In this document: one piece after another, positions 7,109 through 15,349 of the stretch
Position numbering within the stretch: the stretch's first letter is position 1
Layout of the letters: every line of letters starts with the position of its first letter
Source: an uncultured Eubacteriales bacterium
GTDB lineage: Bacteria > Bacillota > Clostridia > Tissierellales > Peptoniphilaceae
Length of the DNA stretch: 38,470 nucleotides
Direction: 5' to 3'
Assembly (NCBI GenBank): GCA_902488815.1
Contig: CABTXP010000010.1
Span: 1-38,470, forward strand
Position numbers and translations under genes: made by a program
The notes under the pieces: generated by a model
What the model was told of the DNA's origin: nothing
The model's input: only the letters and a program-made list of their open reading frames with translations
The model's database searches: none

Positions 7109-7119
7109 AAAGGGTAGAT

Positions 7120-9204
7120 ATGGCTACTAATTTAGTTATAGTTGAGTCGCCTACTAAGGCTAAGACGATTAAAAAAATTTTGGGACGAAATTACAAGGTT
7201 ATGGCATCTGTGGGACACATTAGGGATTTGCCCAAGTCCACCTTAGGTGTTGATGAAGAAAATAATTTTGAGCCCAAGTATATAAATATTAGAGGGAAGG
7301 GCCCTTTAATCAACGAACTTAAAAAAGAGGCCAAGGCTTCCAAAAATGTCTATCTGGCAACGGACCCCGATAGAGAGGGAGAGGCTATTGCGTGGCACTT
7401 GGCTCACATCTTGGACATTGACGAAGATGATCCTGTGAGAGTTACTTTTAACGAAATCACCAAGAGCGCCGTTACAAGTGAAATGAAAAAACCTCGCAAG
7501 ATTGACATGGATCTTGTTGATGCGCAGCAAGGTCGCAGAATTATCGACAGACTTGTGGGATATAAAATTTCACCCCTTCTTTGGAAAAAAATTAAGAGCG
7601 GTCTTTCAGCCGGTCGTGTTCAATCTGTGGCTCTTAAAATTATTTGCGACAGAGAACAGGAGATCAGAGACTTTAAGCCGGAGGAGTATTGGAATTTGGA
7701 GGCTGATCTTTCAAAGGTCGGCAAAAGAACCAAGTTTGTTTCCAAATACTACGGCACCGTTAAAGGCGGCAAGGATACAAAGGTTGAGCCTAAGAACAGA
7801 AAAGACGTGGACGAAATTTTAAAGAGGATAGACAAGGATAATTTTGTCGTGGCGGAAAAAAAGGAAGGCACGGCAAAGAGAGCGCCTTACAAGCCTTTTA
7901 CCACATCCACTTTACAACAACAGGCTTCAAGCAGACTTAATTTTAAGACGTCAAAGACAATGATGGTGGCGCAAAAGCTTTACGAAGGTATTGAAATTAA
8001 AGGCAAGGGCTCCGTCGGTCTCATCACTTACATGAGAACGGACTCTACGAGAATTTCAGACGAGGCTAAGTTTAAATGTCTTAATTTTATAGAAGAAGAA
8101 TACGGCAAGGAGTACATGGGCTATGTGAGAAAGGGCAAGGCTCAAAAGGGTATGCAGGACGCTCACGAATGTATCAGACCCACGGATCCTTTCCTTACAC
8201 CGAATTCCATTAAGGAATATTTGTCCAGAGACGAGTTTAGACTTTACAATTTAATTTGGCAGAGATTTGTGGCATCTTTAATGAAGGATGCAAGTTACAA
8301 GACCTTGGCTTTAAAAATAATGTCAGGGACTGAAATTTTTAAGACGACTGGAAGGACTCTCACCTTTGACGGATTTTTAAAAGTTTATACTCAAGGAAGT
8401 GAAAAGGACGAACTTCTTCCTGACCTTGAAGAGAATGAAAAGTTAAAACTTTGGGACTTGAGAGAGGAACAAAAGTTCACTCAACCTCCTGCAAGATATA
8501 CTGAAGCGGCTCTTATTAAATTTTTGGAAGAAAATGGCATTGGCAGACCTTCCACCTACGCTCCCACAATTTCTACAATTCAATCTCGCTACTATGTTGT
8601 AGTTGAAGACAAGAAATTTGTGCCCACGGAGCTTGGAGAAGCGGTTAACGAATTTTTGATCAAGTATTTTACGGAGATAATTAACATAGACTTTTCGGCA
8701 CAGTTAGAGACGGACTTAGATCAAATTGCCGAGGGTGAAAGAGACTGGCGAGGACTTGTGGGAGAAGTTAACACTCACCTCACCAAGTGCCTTGAGGTTG
8801 CAACGGAAGAAGCTGAGAAGATAGAAGTAAGAGACGAAGTGTCGGATGTAATTTGCGAAAAGTGCGGCAGAAACATGGTAATAAAAATCGGACGCTTCGG
8901 AAAGTTTTTGGCTTGTCCCGGGTTTCCCGAATGTAGAAATGCAAAGCCCTTAGTTGAAAAAATCGGCGTCAAGTGTCCCGACTGTGAGGACGGAGAAATT
9001 GTAAAGAGACGCTCCAAAAAGGGCAGAGTATTTTACGGCTGCTCCAACTATCCCAAGTGTGAATTTGTATCTTGGGACAAACCTATTGACAAAAAGTGCC
9101 CGAAATGCGGCTCAATTTTGACTGAAGTCAGGACAAGGAAGGGAATTATACACAGGTGTTCAAATAAAAACTGTGGCTATAGCGAGGGTAAGGATGGAAA
9201 ATAA
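7120..9204 (+). CDS. topA: DNA topoisomerase I
   Basis: A 694-residue type IA topoisomerase that relaxes negative supercoils. The N-terminal TOPRIM domain begins LVIVESPTKAKTIKK and contains DPDREGEAIAWHL. The active-site tyrosine is Tyr304 in GLITYMRTDSTRIS. ENGIGRPSTYAPTI marks the later core. The C-terminus has three tetracysteine zinc ribbons starting at CEKCGRNM, CPDCEDGE and CPKCGSIL, the usual bacterial pattern. AAAGGG precedes the ATG. The end overlaps the start of the pilus ATPase gene by 11 bases, linking it to the downstream genes. The length and all motifs are normal. Confidence 0.98.
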   Translation: MATNLVIVESPTKAKTIKKILGRNYKVMASVGHIRDLPKSTLGVDEENNFEPKYINIRGKGPLINELKKEAKASKNVYLATDPDREGEAIAWHLAHILDIDEDDPVRVTFNEITKSAVTSEMKKPRKIDMDLVDAQQGRRIIDRLVGYKISPLLWKKIKSGLSAGRVQSVALKIICDREQEIRDFKPEEYWNLEADLSKVGKRTKFVSKYYGTVKGGKDTKVEPKNRKDVDEILKRIDKDNFVVAEKKEGTAKRAPYKPFTTSTLQQQASSRLNFKTSKTMMVAQKLYEGIEIKGKGSVGLITYMRTDSTRISDEAKFKCLNFIEEEYGKEYMGYVRKGKAQKGMQDAHECIRPTDPFLTPNSIKEYLSRDEFRLYNLIWQRFVASLMKDASYKTLALKIMSGTEIFKTTGRTLTFDGFLKVYTQGSEKDELLPDLEENEKLKLWDLREEQKFTQPPARYTEAALIKFLEENGIGRPSTYAPTISTIQSRYYVVVEDKKFVPTELGEAVNEFLIKYFTEIINIDFSAQLETDLDQIAEGERDWRGLVGEVNTHLTKCLEVATEEAEKIEVRDEVSDVICEKCGRNMVIKIGRFGKFLACPGFPECRNAKPLVEKIGVKCPDCEDGEIVKRRSKKGRVFYGCSNYPKCEFVSWDKPIDKKCPKCGSILTEVRTRKGIIHRCSNKNCGYSEGKDGK

Positions 9205-10561
9205 TTATCTTTTAAGTGAAGAATTTTCTAATAAATATAATATTGTACCCGGAAAAATAAAAGACGGTAGGTTTTATGCCTACTGTCTTTCTGTAGATAA
9301 AAATATTGCGGCGGAAGTTGAAAAAATTGTAAAGATGCCTGTGGAATTTACACAGGTGGGTAAGAGTGAAATAGAAAGACTTAGAAAGCTTTACTATAAG
9401 TCGAGGGACAACTTTAAGGGCATGAGCGCCAAGGATATTTTAGACGAGCTTATTAAAAAGGCGTATTTTACAAAGGCCTCTGACATACACTTTGACCCTC
9501 AGGAAGGCTATGTAAGTGTCAGGTTTAGAATTATCGGCTCATTAATCAACTACATAAATTTAGACGCGGACACATATATGCGTGTGGTCTCCCGTATTAA
9601 AATTCTTTCCAACTTGGACATAGCACAAAAGAGACTGCCTCAAGACGGCGGCTTTGACATGGATGTGGAAGGGAGAAAGCTTGACATAAGAGTTGCAATT
9701 ATCCCCACAGTTCACGGCGAGAAGACTGTCCTCAGACTTTTAAACTCAGTTAACATTACATATTCCTACGAAGGCATTGGCCTTGAAGGAGAGGACAGGG
9801 AAGTTGTAAATAATTTAATTTCACAGCCCTCTGGACTGATTTTAATTTGCGGGCCTACAGGCAGCGGCAAGTCTTCAACTTCTTATACACTTTTAAATCT
9901 TTTAAACAAGAGCTACAGAAATATTTTGACAATTGAAGACCCGGTGGAGTACAAGCTTAAAGGCATTAACCAAGTTCAGGTCAACGAAAAGGTGGGCATG
10001 GACTTTAACACGGGACTTCACTCACTACTTAGGCTTGACCCGGACATTTTGATGGTGGGAGAGATAAGAGACGAAATGGGAGCAAGGGTCGCCCTTCGCG
10101 CATCAATTACAGGTCACTTAGTCCTCTCAACTTTGCACGCCAACGACAGTGTGGCGGCAATTATCAGACTTTTAAATATGAACCAGGAGGCCTACATGGT
10201 GGCGGGAGGTCTGATGGGAATTATTTCCCAAAGACTTTATCGCAAGCTCTGCCCTCACTGTAAGGAAGAGTATCACGGCTACTCAAAACTTTTGCAAAAG
10301 GTTACAACCACCTACAGGGCAAAGGGCTGTGACAAGTGTGTGGAAGGTTACAAGGATCGTGGTGCGGTCTTTGAAATTTTAAGTATTAACGACTCCATCA
10401 GAGGCAAGATCAAGGAAGACATAAAGGAAGAAGAGCTTAGAAAAATAATTGAGGAAGAGCACATAAAGACCTTAAAGGATAAATTTGTAAAGCTTGTGGA
10501 GGAAGGTGTCACAAGTGAAGAGGAAGTATTTAGAAATATTTTTACCATGGGCATGATATGA
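9194..10561 (+). CDS. PilB/GspE-type secretion or competence pilus ATPase (ComGA-like)
   Basis: A 455-residue cytoplasmic ATPase that would power pilus or pseudopilus assembly. Visible motifs are an N-terminal linker domain with SDIHFDPQEG, Walker A GPTGSGKSS at about residue 220, an Asp box around TIEDPVEYK, Walker B ILMVGEIRD, the His box LSTLHANDS, and a zinc-binding tetracysteine (CPHC and CDKC). The N-terminal region is shorter than in full PilB proteins, nearer to ComGA. I chose ATG 9194, which has GAGGG 5 bases before it, over a GTG at 9173 inside topA. The next gene overlaps by 4 bases (ATGA), so the pair is translationally coupled. With dprA nearby, a DNA-uptake role is likely, but a type IV pilus or type II secretion role is not excluded. 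Confidence 0.92.
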   Translation: MENNYLLSEEFSNKYNIVPGKIKDGRFYAYCLSVDKNIAAEVEKIVKMPVEFTQVGKSEIERLRKLYYKSRDNFKGMSAKDILDELIKKAYFTKASDIHFDPQEGYVSVRFRIIGSLINYINLDADTYMRVVSRIKILSNLDIAQKRLPQDGGFDMDVEGRKLDIRVAIIPTVHGEKTVLRLLNSVNITYSYEGIGLEGEDREVVNNLISQPSGLILICGPTGSGKSSTSYTLLNLLNKSYRNILTIEDPVEYKLKGINQVQVNEKVGMDFNTGLHSLLRLDPDILMVGEIRDEMGARVALRASITGHLVLSTLHANDSVAAIIRLLNMNQEAYMVAGGLMGIISQRLYRKLCPHCKEEYHGYSKLLQKVTTTYRAKGCDKCVEGYKDRGAVFEILSINDSIRGKIKEDIKEEELRKIIEEEHIKTLKDKFVKLVEEGVTSEEEVFRNIFTMGMI

Positions 10562-11610
10562 AAAAAAGTGTGAGAGAAAAGAAGTTTTTTTCAAAAAATA
10601 CATTTTCAGATTTGGAGCTTTCAATAATTTTTAAAGAGCTTTCCATTATGACAGGGGAGAATATCCCTGTGCAAAAGTCTTTTAAAGTTATTGAACCCCA
10701 ATTTAAGGGTAAGAAGAGAAGGGCTATAGAAAATATTGGGGCAAATTTAAATTCCGGCTACTCTCTCTACGACTCCGTAGATGAAGGTGTCCTTCCCAAC
10801 CTTGCCAAGAGCATGATATTGGTAGGGGAAGAGAGTTCAAGCCTTACGGAAATTTTTATGGAGCTTTCCAAGTACTACAAGGACAAGGACAACTTTAAAA
10901 AGAAGTTCAGAAACGCAATGACCTATCCCGTCATTTTACTTTTAATTACCGTCTTTGTAGTGCAGTTTTTAATAATATATGTGCTGCCCACATTTGCCGA
11001 CATACTCACGGAGCTTGGCGGTGAGCTTCCGCCATTGACCCAAAGCCTGGTAAGGTTCTCTCAGTTTTTGGTTAAATACAATCTGTTTATACTTTTGGGA
11101 ATTTTAATATTGGCTTTAATCATTATGTCCCTTCTTAGAATTCACAGTGTAAGGTACAGGGTGGACAGGTTTAAATTTAAATTTGAAATGGCGAAGAGAA
11201 ACTTTTACTATCGCTTTACAAACACCATGTCCCTTTCATTAAATTCAAAACTTCCTTTGCAAAGAGCCTTTGAAGTTTCAAAGGGCGTGTACGAAAATTT
11301 GTATGTGGAAGAAAAGTTGGAACATGTGAGGGAAAATATTGTGGAAGGCATGACCTTCTCCCATGCCTTGGAAGAGTCTCAAATCTTTCCGCCCCTTATT
11401 ATTTCTTTAATAAGAGCGGGAGAGGAGAGTTCCAAAATCGGAGAAGTTTTGACTGTGGCAAAGGACCACTACATGGACGAGGTAGAACTGGCAAGAGAAA
11501 AGTTTACAGGTTTAATGGAGCCTGTAATGATTTTGATAATGGCAGCTGTAGTTGGCTTTATCGTAGTTTCCATTGCGATGCCGATGTTTGAAGTTATAAA
11601 TAAAATATGA
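10558..11610 (+). CDS. PilC/GspF-type inner-membrane platform protein (ComGB-like)
   Basis: A 350-residue membrane protein with the two T2SSF repeats of the family. The first repeat (about residues 15-135) has LSIMTGENIPVQKSF and ends in a membrane helix (YPVILLLITVFVVQFLIIYV). A second helix lies around residues 175-195. The second repeat has SLNSKLPLQRAF and ALEESQIFPPLIISLIRAGEE, and a final helix (PVMILIMAAVVGFIVVSIAM) precedes the C-terminus. It is the membrane partner of the preceding ATPase, which it overlaps by 4 bases. No pilin, prepilin peptidase or ComGC-like gene follows in this window; those genes must be elsewhere or absent. Confidence 0.92.
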   Translation: MKKSVREKKFFSKNTFSDLELSIIFKELSIMTGENIPVQKSFKVIEPQFKGKKRRAIENIGANLNSGYSLYDSVDEGVLPNLAKSMILVGEESSSLTEIFMELSKYYKDKDNFKKKFRNAMTYPVILLLITVFVVQFLIIYVLPTFADILTELGGELPPLTQSLVRFSQFLVKYNLFILLGILILALIIMSLLRIHSVRYRVDRFKFKFEMAKRNFYYRFTNTMSLSLNSKLPLQRAFEVSKGVYENLYVEEKLEHVRENIVEGMTFSHALEESQIFPPLIISLIRAGEESSKIGEVLTVAKDHYMDEVELAREKFTGLMEPVMILIMAAVVGFIVVSIAMPMFEVINKI

Positions 11611-11618
11611 GGTGTATT

Positions 11619-12347
11619 ATGGATAGAATTTTAGAAGCGGTTAAGATTTTAAAAGAAAGTAAAAAAGTTATGGCTCTCACCGGTGCGGGAATTTCTACTG
11701 AATCAGGTATCCCCGACTTCAGATCCGACACGGGCTACTACACCAAGATGGATCCCATGCGCGCACTGTCAAGAGATGTTTTAATCTACGACCCGGCAAG
11801 ATTTTATACGGAAGGTTACAAGGTGCTTGAAGATTTGCAAGGCAAGAAACCCAATGCGGGCCACATTGCCTTAAAGGATTTGGAAGACCTTGGAATTTTA
11901 AAGGGAATTATAACTCAAAATATTGACAATCTTCACTACCTGGCAGGGAGCAAAAATATTTACGAAGTCCACGGCGAGTCTCGCAGCGTTAGCTGTATGA
12001 GTTGCGGCAAACAATACCCCTTCAGAATAATGGAAGAGAAGGTTAAGGCACACGAAGTACCGCCTAAGTGTAATGAATGCGGCGGAGTTTTAAGGCCCAA
12101 TGTGGTGATGTTCGGCGACCAAATGCCCGATACTTTTTACAATGCCATGAGAGAAATAGAAGACACGGACACCTTACTTGTAGTAGGATCATCACTTCAA
12201 GTGGCGCCTGTCAACATGATTCCTCGCTATGTAAAAAATTTGATTATAATAAACAAAGAAACGACCCCTGAAGATTCACGTGCGGCAGTAGTCTTTCACG
12301 AAAACTCCGGAGAGACATTGAGAAAAATTGTAGAGGCTTTAAGATAA
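11619..12347 (+). CDS. cobB: NAD-dependent protein deacylase, Sir2 family
   Basis: A 242-residue sirtuin, typical of bacterial CobB/SrtN. It shows the NAD-binding GAGISTESGIPDFRS, the TQNIDNLH motif, the catalytic His in EVHGESRSV, and two zinc-binding Cys pairs (CMSCG and CNECGG). It removes acyl groups from protein lysines using NAD. The ATG at 11619 is 5 bases after GAGGTG; the ATG at 11607 overlaps the preceding stop and has no ribosome binding site. It is in one tight run with the pilus genes and with the methyltransferase, whose ATG overlaps its stop by one base. A link to the pilus is not implied by sequence. Confidence 0.95.
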   Translation: MDRILEAVKILKESKKVMALTGAGISTESGIPDFRSDTGYYTKMDPMRALSRDVLIYDPARFYTEGYKVLEDLQGKKPNAGHIALKDLEDLGILKGIITQNIDNLHYLAGSKNIYEVHGESRSVSCMSCGKQYPFRIMEEKVKAHEVPPKCNECGGVLRPNVVMFGDQMPDTFYNAMREIEDTDTLLVVGSSLQVAPVNMIPRYVKNLIIINKETTPEDSRAAVVFHENSGETLRKIVEALR

Positions 12348-13057
12348 TGTACGGCGCTTTTGCAAATATTTATGACGAGGCAATGGGGGAGTATGACTAC
12401 GACGAGGTCATGAAATTTTTAGAAGGGAAGATCGGTCCTTCCGACTCCGTCCTTGAAATGGCATGTGGCACGGGAAATCTCACAGCTCTCTTGGAAGAAA
12501 AGTACAATGTAAAGGCCTTTGACATCTCCGAAGACATGTTAAAAGTTGCAGGGGACAAGGTGAGGGACGAGAGTATTTTATCCAAGCAGGACATGAGGGA
12601 CTTTAAATACGCTGAGAAGTTTCAAAATATAATTTGCTTTTGCGACTCTCTAAACTATATTTTAAAAGACGAAGAAGTTAAAAAAATTTTTGATAACGTG
12701 TACAAGGCCCTGGACGCCGGCGGCAAGTTTATTTTTGACCTTAATACAATTTACAATTTTAAAAATTATTTCGGCGACTCGGTATTTTATGAAGACAAGG
12801 ATGACTACTTTTATCTTTGGGAAAATTTTTACGACATGGACTCAAATTTAAATTACTACAACTTGGTTATCTTTGAAAAGAAGGGCGACCTCTTTGAAAA
12901 ATCATATGAGGAGCACATTGAAAGAGGATATGAAATTTCGAAAATAGAATCCTGGCTCATTGAAGCGGGATTTAAAAATGTTGAAATTTTTGACGGATAT
13001 ACAGATGAAAAAATAAAGGACGAAACTTTGAGAGGAGTTTTCGTCTGTTACAAATAA
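12347..13057 (+). CDS. Class I SAM-dependent methyltransferase
   Basis: A 236-residue protein with the SAM-binding motif I VLEMACGTGNLTALL (about residues 35-49), acidic FDISEDML after the second strand, and the motif-II/III region DMRDF and NIICFCDSLNY, as in the YqeM/methyltransferase-25 type. Residues 125-236 form a less conserved, aromatic-rich second half typical of this group. The substrate is unknown. The start ATG overlaps the sirtuin stop by one base, and hslO follows 9 bases later, so it is part of the operon. No target can be proposed. Confidence 0.85.
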   Translation: MYGAFANIYDEAMGEYDYDEVMKFLEGKIGPSDSVLEMACGTGNLTALLEEKYNVKAFDISEDMLKVAGDKVRDESILSKQDMRDFKYAEKFQNIICFCDSLNYILKDEEVKKIFDNVYKALDAGGKFIFDLNTIYNFKNYFGDSVFYEDKDDYFYLWENFYDMDSNLNYYNLVIFEKKGDLFEKSYEEHIERGYEISKIESWLIEAGFKNVEIFDGYTDEKIKDETLRGVFVCYK

Positions 13058-13066
13058 GGAGGCAGT

Positions 13067-13942
13067 ATGAGTTACATCATTAGAGGAACAGATGTAAATG
13101 ACAAACTTAAATTTATTTTCGCAAATACTACGACTGTAGTGGACGAGGCAAGGAAGATTCACGACACATCAATGACATCAAGTGCTTTACTTGGCAGAGT
13201 CCTTACCATAGGAGCCATGATGTCTACCAATATGAAAAATGTCAAGGACACAATGACAATTATTATAAACGGAGACGGACCTGCAGGCAGAACTGTTGTT
13301 GTCTCAAGTAAGGACGGCACACTAAAGGGCTTTATGGACAACCCCCATGTGGAGCTTCCAATTAGAGATGACGGCAAAATTGATGTAAGAGGTGCTGTGG
13401 GCAAGGGCAATATTACAATTACCATGGACCTTGGACTGAAGGAACCATATTCCACAAGCGTCCCAATTGTAGACGGAGAAATCGGCACAGACATTGCCAA
13501 CTACCTTTACACTTCGGACCAAGTGCCTTCAGTAGTAGGAGTAGGTGTTTTAGTAGACAAGGACCTTTCAATTAAGGCCTCGGGTGGATTTATAATTCAA
13601 CTGCTGCCGGGATACACGGAAGAAGACATTGATGAACTTGAAAAATGTGTCTCAGGTGTTAAGTCCGTGACGGAAATGATTGACAGAGGACTTACTCCTG
13701 AGAAAATGGCGGAAGAAGTTTTAAAGGACTACGAGCTTAAAGTCTTGGAGAAAGAAGAGATAAGCTTTAACTGCGACTGCTCCAAAGAAAGAGTTGAGAA
13801 TGCTCTCACATCCTTGGGCGAAGAAGAACTTAAACAAATGATTGAAGAAGACGGTCAAGCGGAAGTCCATTGCTATTTTTGCAACAAAAAGTATCTCTTC
13901 ACGGGAGAAGAGTTGGAAAATATAATAGAAAAAATAAAGTAA
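13067..13942 (+). CDS. hslO: Redox-regulated chaperone Hsp33
   Basis: A 291-residue protein of the usual Hsp33 length. The N-terminal core has YIIRGTDVNDKLKFIFANTT, GRVLTIGAMM, GDGPAGR, GAVGKGNITITMDLG and SDQVPSVVGVGVLVD. The C-terminal redox switch has the four zinc-binding cysteines as CDC (near residue 238) and CYFC (near 271). Oxidation releases zinc and activates the holdase, which protects proteins during oxidative stress. AAGGAGG precedes the ATG. It is the last gene of the dprA-topA-pilus-sirtuin run; the terminator overlaps its stop codon. Confidence 0.97.
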   Translation: MSYIIRGTDVNDKLKFIFANTTTVVDEARKIHDTSMTSSALLGRVLTIGAMMSTNMKNVKDTMTIIINGDGPAGRTVVVSSKDGTLKGFMDNPHVELPIRDDGKIDVRGAVGKGNITITMDLGLKEPYSTSVPIVDGEIGTDIANYLYTSDQVPSVVGVGVLVDKDLSIKASGGFIIQLLPGYTEEDIDELEKCVSGVKSVTEMIDRGLTPEKMAEEVLKDYELKVLEKEEISFNCDCSKERVENALTSLGEEELKQMIEEDGQAEVHCYFCNKKYLFTGEELENIIEKIK

Positions 13943-13965
13943 AGCTCATTGCTTTATTTTTTTTT
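13940..13965 (+). terminator. Terminator overlapping the hslO stop codon
   Basis: TAAAGC (13940-13945) pairs with GCTTTA (13951-13956) across a 5-nt loop and leads into nine T residues. The TAA of the stem is the stop codon itself. Confidence 0.7.
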
Positions 13966-13984
13966 GCCCTTATACTAATTAGTA
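13949..13984 (+). promoter_or_regulatory. Probable azlC promoter giving a leaderless mRNA
   Basis: TTGCTT (13949-13954), a 16-bp spacer and TATACT (13971-13976) predict transcription starting at about 13983-13984, which is the A of the azlC ATG. There is no Shine-Dalgarno sequence before this ATG. The -35 lies within the terminator of the preceding gene. Confidence 0.5.
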
Positions 13985-14679
13985 TGACAGTAAAAGAAAA
14001 GAATTTTAAAAAAGCATTAAGGGCTGCCTTCCCACATACCATACCTGTACTTACAGGTTATTTATGTTTGGGAATAGCCTATGGCATACTTCTTAATAAA
14101 ACGGGACACGGCGTTATGTGGACAGTCCTCTTCTGTGTACTTGTCTTTGCAGGTGCGGGGCAATTTGCCACAATACCTTTTTTAATTACACCTGCTTCTC
14201 CCTTGGAGGTCTTTGTCGTCCTTACAATGATTAACGCTCGTCACATATTTTACGGCATCTCCATGTTCGGCAAATTAAAAAACGCCGGCAAGTACAAACC
14301 CTACATAATCTTTTCCATGGTGGACGAAACTTTTTCATTACTTTACTACACACATCCGCCGGAAGGTGTGGACGAAAATCAATTTATGTTCGCAATCTCA
14401 CTACTTGATCACATATATTGGATCATAGGCTCCGTCATCGGCACACTCCTCGGATATGTAGTGACATTTTCAACACAAGGTCTTGACTTTGTACTTACGG
14501 CTCTCTTTTTGACAATAATCTTCTCACAAATAGAGGACCCGAAAAATGTTTGGCCTTCAATTATAGGCATCGGCTCCGGAATACTGTCCCTATTTGTCTT
14601 CGGCAGAGATCACTTTATGGTGCCTGCCATGATTCTTATAATTATACTTTTGACTGTATTTAAGAGGAAATTAAAATGA
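13984..14679 (+). CDS. azlC: AzlC family branched-chain amino acid exporter, large subunit
   Basis: A 231-residue membrane protein with the AzlC features TIPVLTGYLCLGIAYGILL, FAGAGQFATIPFL and LTMINARHIFYGIS (conserved Asn-Ala-Arg-His), and five to six hydrophobic segments. With AzlD it is expected to export branched-chain amino acids or analogues. The start is set at ATG 13984; the frame is open further upstream but runs through the hslO terminator, and no usable start lies there. The gene overlaps azlD by 4 bases. The absence of a ribosome binding site with a -10 box 8 bases upstream suggests leaderless translation. Confidence 0.92.
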   Translation: MTVKEKNFKKALRAAFPHTIPVLTGYLCLGIAYGILLNKTGHGVMWTVLFCVLVFAGAGQFATIPFLITPASPLEVFVVLTMINARHIFYGISMFGKLKNAGKYKPYIIFSMVDETFSLLYYTHPPEGVDENQFMFAISLLDHIYWIIGSVIGTLLGYVVTFSTQGLDFVLTALFLTIIFSQIEDPKNVWPSIIGIGSGILSLFVFGRDHFMVPAMILIIILLTVFKRKLK

Positions 14680-14993
14680 ACAACGCACTTATGATTTTAA
14701 TAGTGGCATCTATAAGCTCAATAGTTACAAGATTTGCGCCCTTCGTTCTTTTAAAAAACAAAGGTGACAGCGAATATGTACAGTACTTGGGAGAGGTTTT
14801 GCCTGCAGCTTCAATGGGTCTTCTCATTGTCTACTGCATGAGGCACGTAACTTTTGATGCTCCGGGAAATTTTGCCCCTGAATTTATAGTAATTGCTTTA
14901 ATTTTTATAATGCACAAACTTAAACTAAGCAACCTTCTCACAGTAGTAGGGGGAACTGTGGCATACATGATTTTAAAACAATTTGTATTTTAA
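14676..14993 (+). CDS. azlD: AzlD family branched-chain amino acid exporter, small subunit
   Basis: A 105-residue, very hydrophobic protein with about four membrane helices. VTRFAPFVLL near residue 20, YLGEVLPAASMGLLIVYC in the middle and the HKLKLSNLLTVVGGTVAYM end are characteristic of AzlD. It is the obligate partner of AzlC. The ATGA overlap shows translational coupling. The -35 of the following tRNA promoter starts 3 bases after its stop, so there is no room for a separate terminator. Confidence 0.9.
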   Translation: MNNALMILIVASISSIVTRFAPFVLLKNKGDSEYVQYLGEVLPAASMGLLIVYCMRHVTFDAPGNFAPEFIVIALIFIMHKLKLSNLLTVVGGTVAYMILKQFVF

Positions 14994-14995
14994 TT

Positions 14996-15024
14996 TTGCC
15001 AAAATCTTTCAGATTTGTTATACT
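14996..15024 (+). promoter_or_regulatory. Promoter of tRNA-Arg
   Basis: TTGCCA (14996-15001), a 17-bp spacer and TATACT (15019-15024) give a near-consensus promoter with transcription predicted to start close to 15031, a few bases before the tRNA. Confidence 0.75.
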
Positions 15025-15035
15025 ACTTAGGTAAT

Positions 15036-15112
15036 GAGCCGTTAGCTCAGCTGGATAGAGCGTCTGGCTACGGACCAGAAGGTCGGGGGTTCGAATCCTC
15101 TACGGCTCGCCA
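15036..15112 (+). tRNA. tRNA-Arg (anticodon ACG)
   Basis: A complete cloverleaf with a 7-bp acceptor stem GAGCCGT/ACGGCTC, D arm TAGCTCAGCTGGATAGAGC, anticodon stem TCTGG/CCAGA around the loop CTACGGA (anticodon ACG, read as ICG after A34 deamination), T loop TTCGAAT, discriminator G and an encoded CCA (15110-15112). The T stem has two G-U pairs. It is transcribed alone from its own promoter and ends in a strong hairpin. Confidence 0.97.
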
Positions 15113-15145
15113 AACCTTGTGATTAATCACAAGGTTTATTTTTTT
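15112..15145 (+). terminator. Rho-independent terminator of tRNA-Arg
   Basis: AAACCTTGTGA (15112-15122) pairs perfectly with TCACAAGGTTT (15127-15137) over a 4-nt loop, followed by a T-rich tail. Confidence 0.93.
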
Positions 15146-15284
15146 GCATTAATTTAATGAGCCGTGATATTTAATTTAATTTCAGCTATCATTTATTTTA
15201 TTTAAATTCAACGATTATGTATTAATTAAAAAATTTTCGATACGGATATACAATTTGCCAAAAATTTCACATAATTTTCAATTG

Positions 15285-15299
15285 ATGAAAACGTTTATT
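15285..15299 (+). promoter_or_regulatory. Possible cre (CcpA) site before the fumarate-reductase-like gene
   Basis: ATGAAAACGTTTATT fits the published cre consensus WTGNAANCGNWNNCW at all but one fixed position, by eye. It lies about 50 bases upstream of the gene in a 200-bp gap. CcpA control would mean catabolite regulation. A chance match in AT-rich DNA is quite possible. Confidence 0.3.
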
Positions 15300-15349
15300 T
15301 TTGTTAGGATAATAATTGGATGACCCAAAGAAATCATTAGGAGGTATAC

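Noticed and set aside
13870..13983. An N-terminal extension of azlC upstream of 13984
   Set aside because: The extended frame runs through the end of hslO and its terminator and has no usable start codon with a ribosome binding site.
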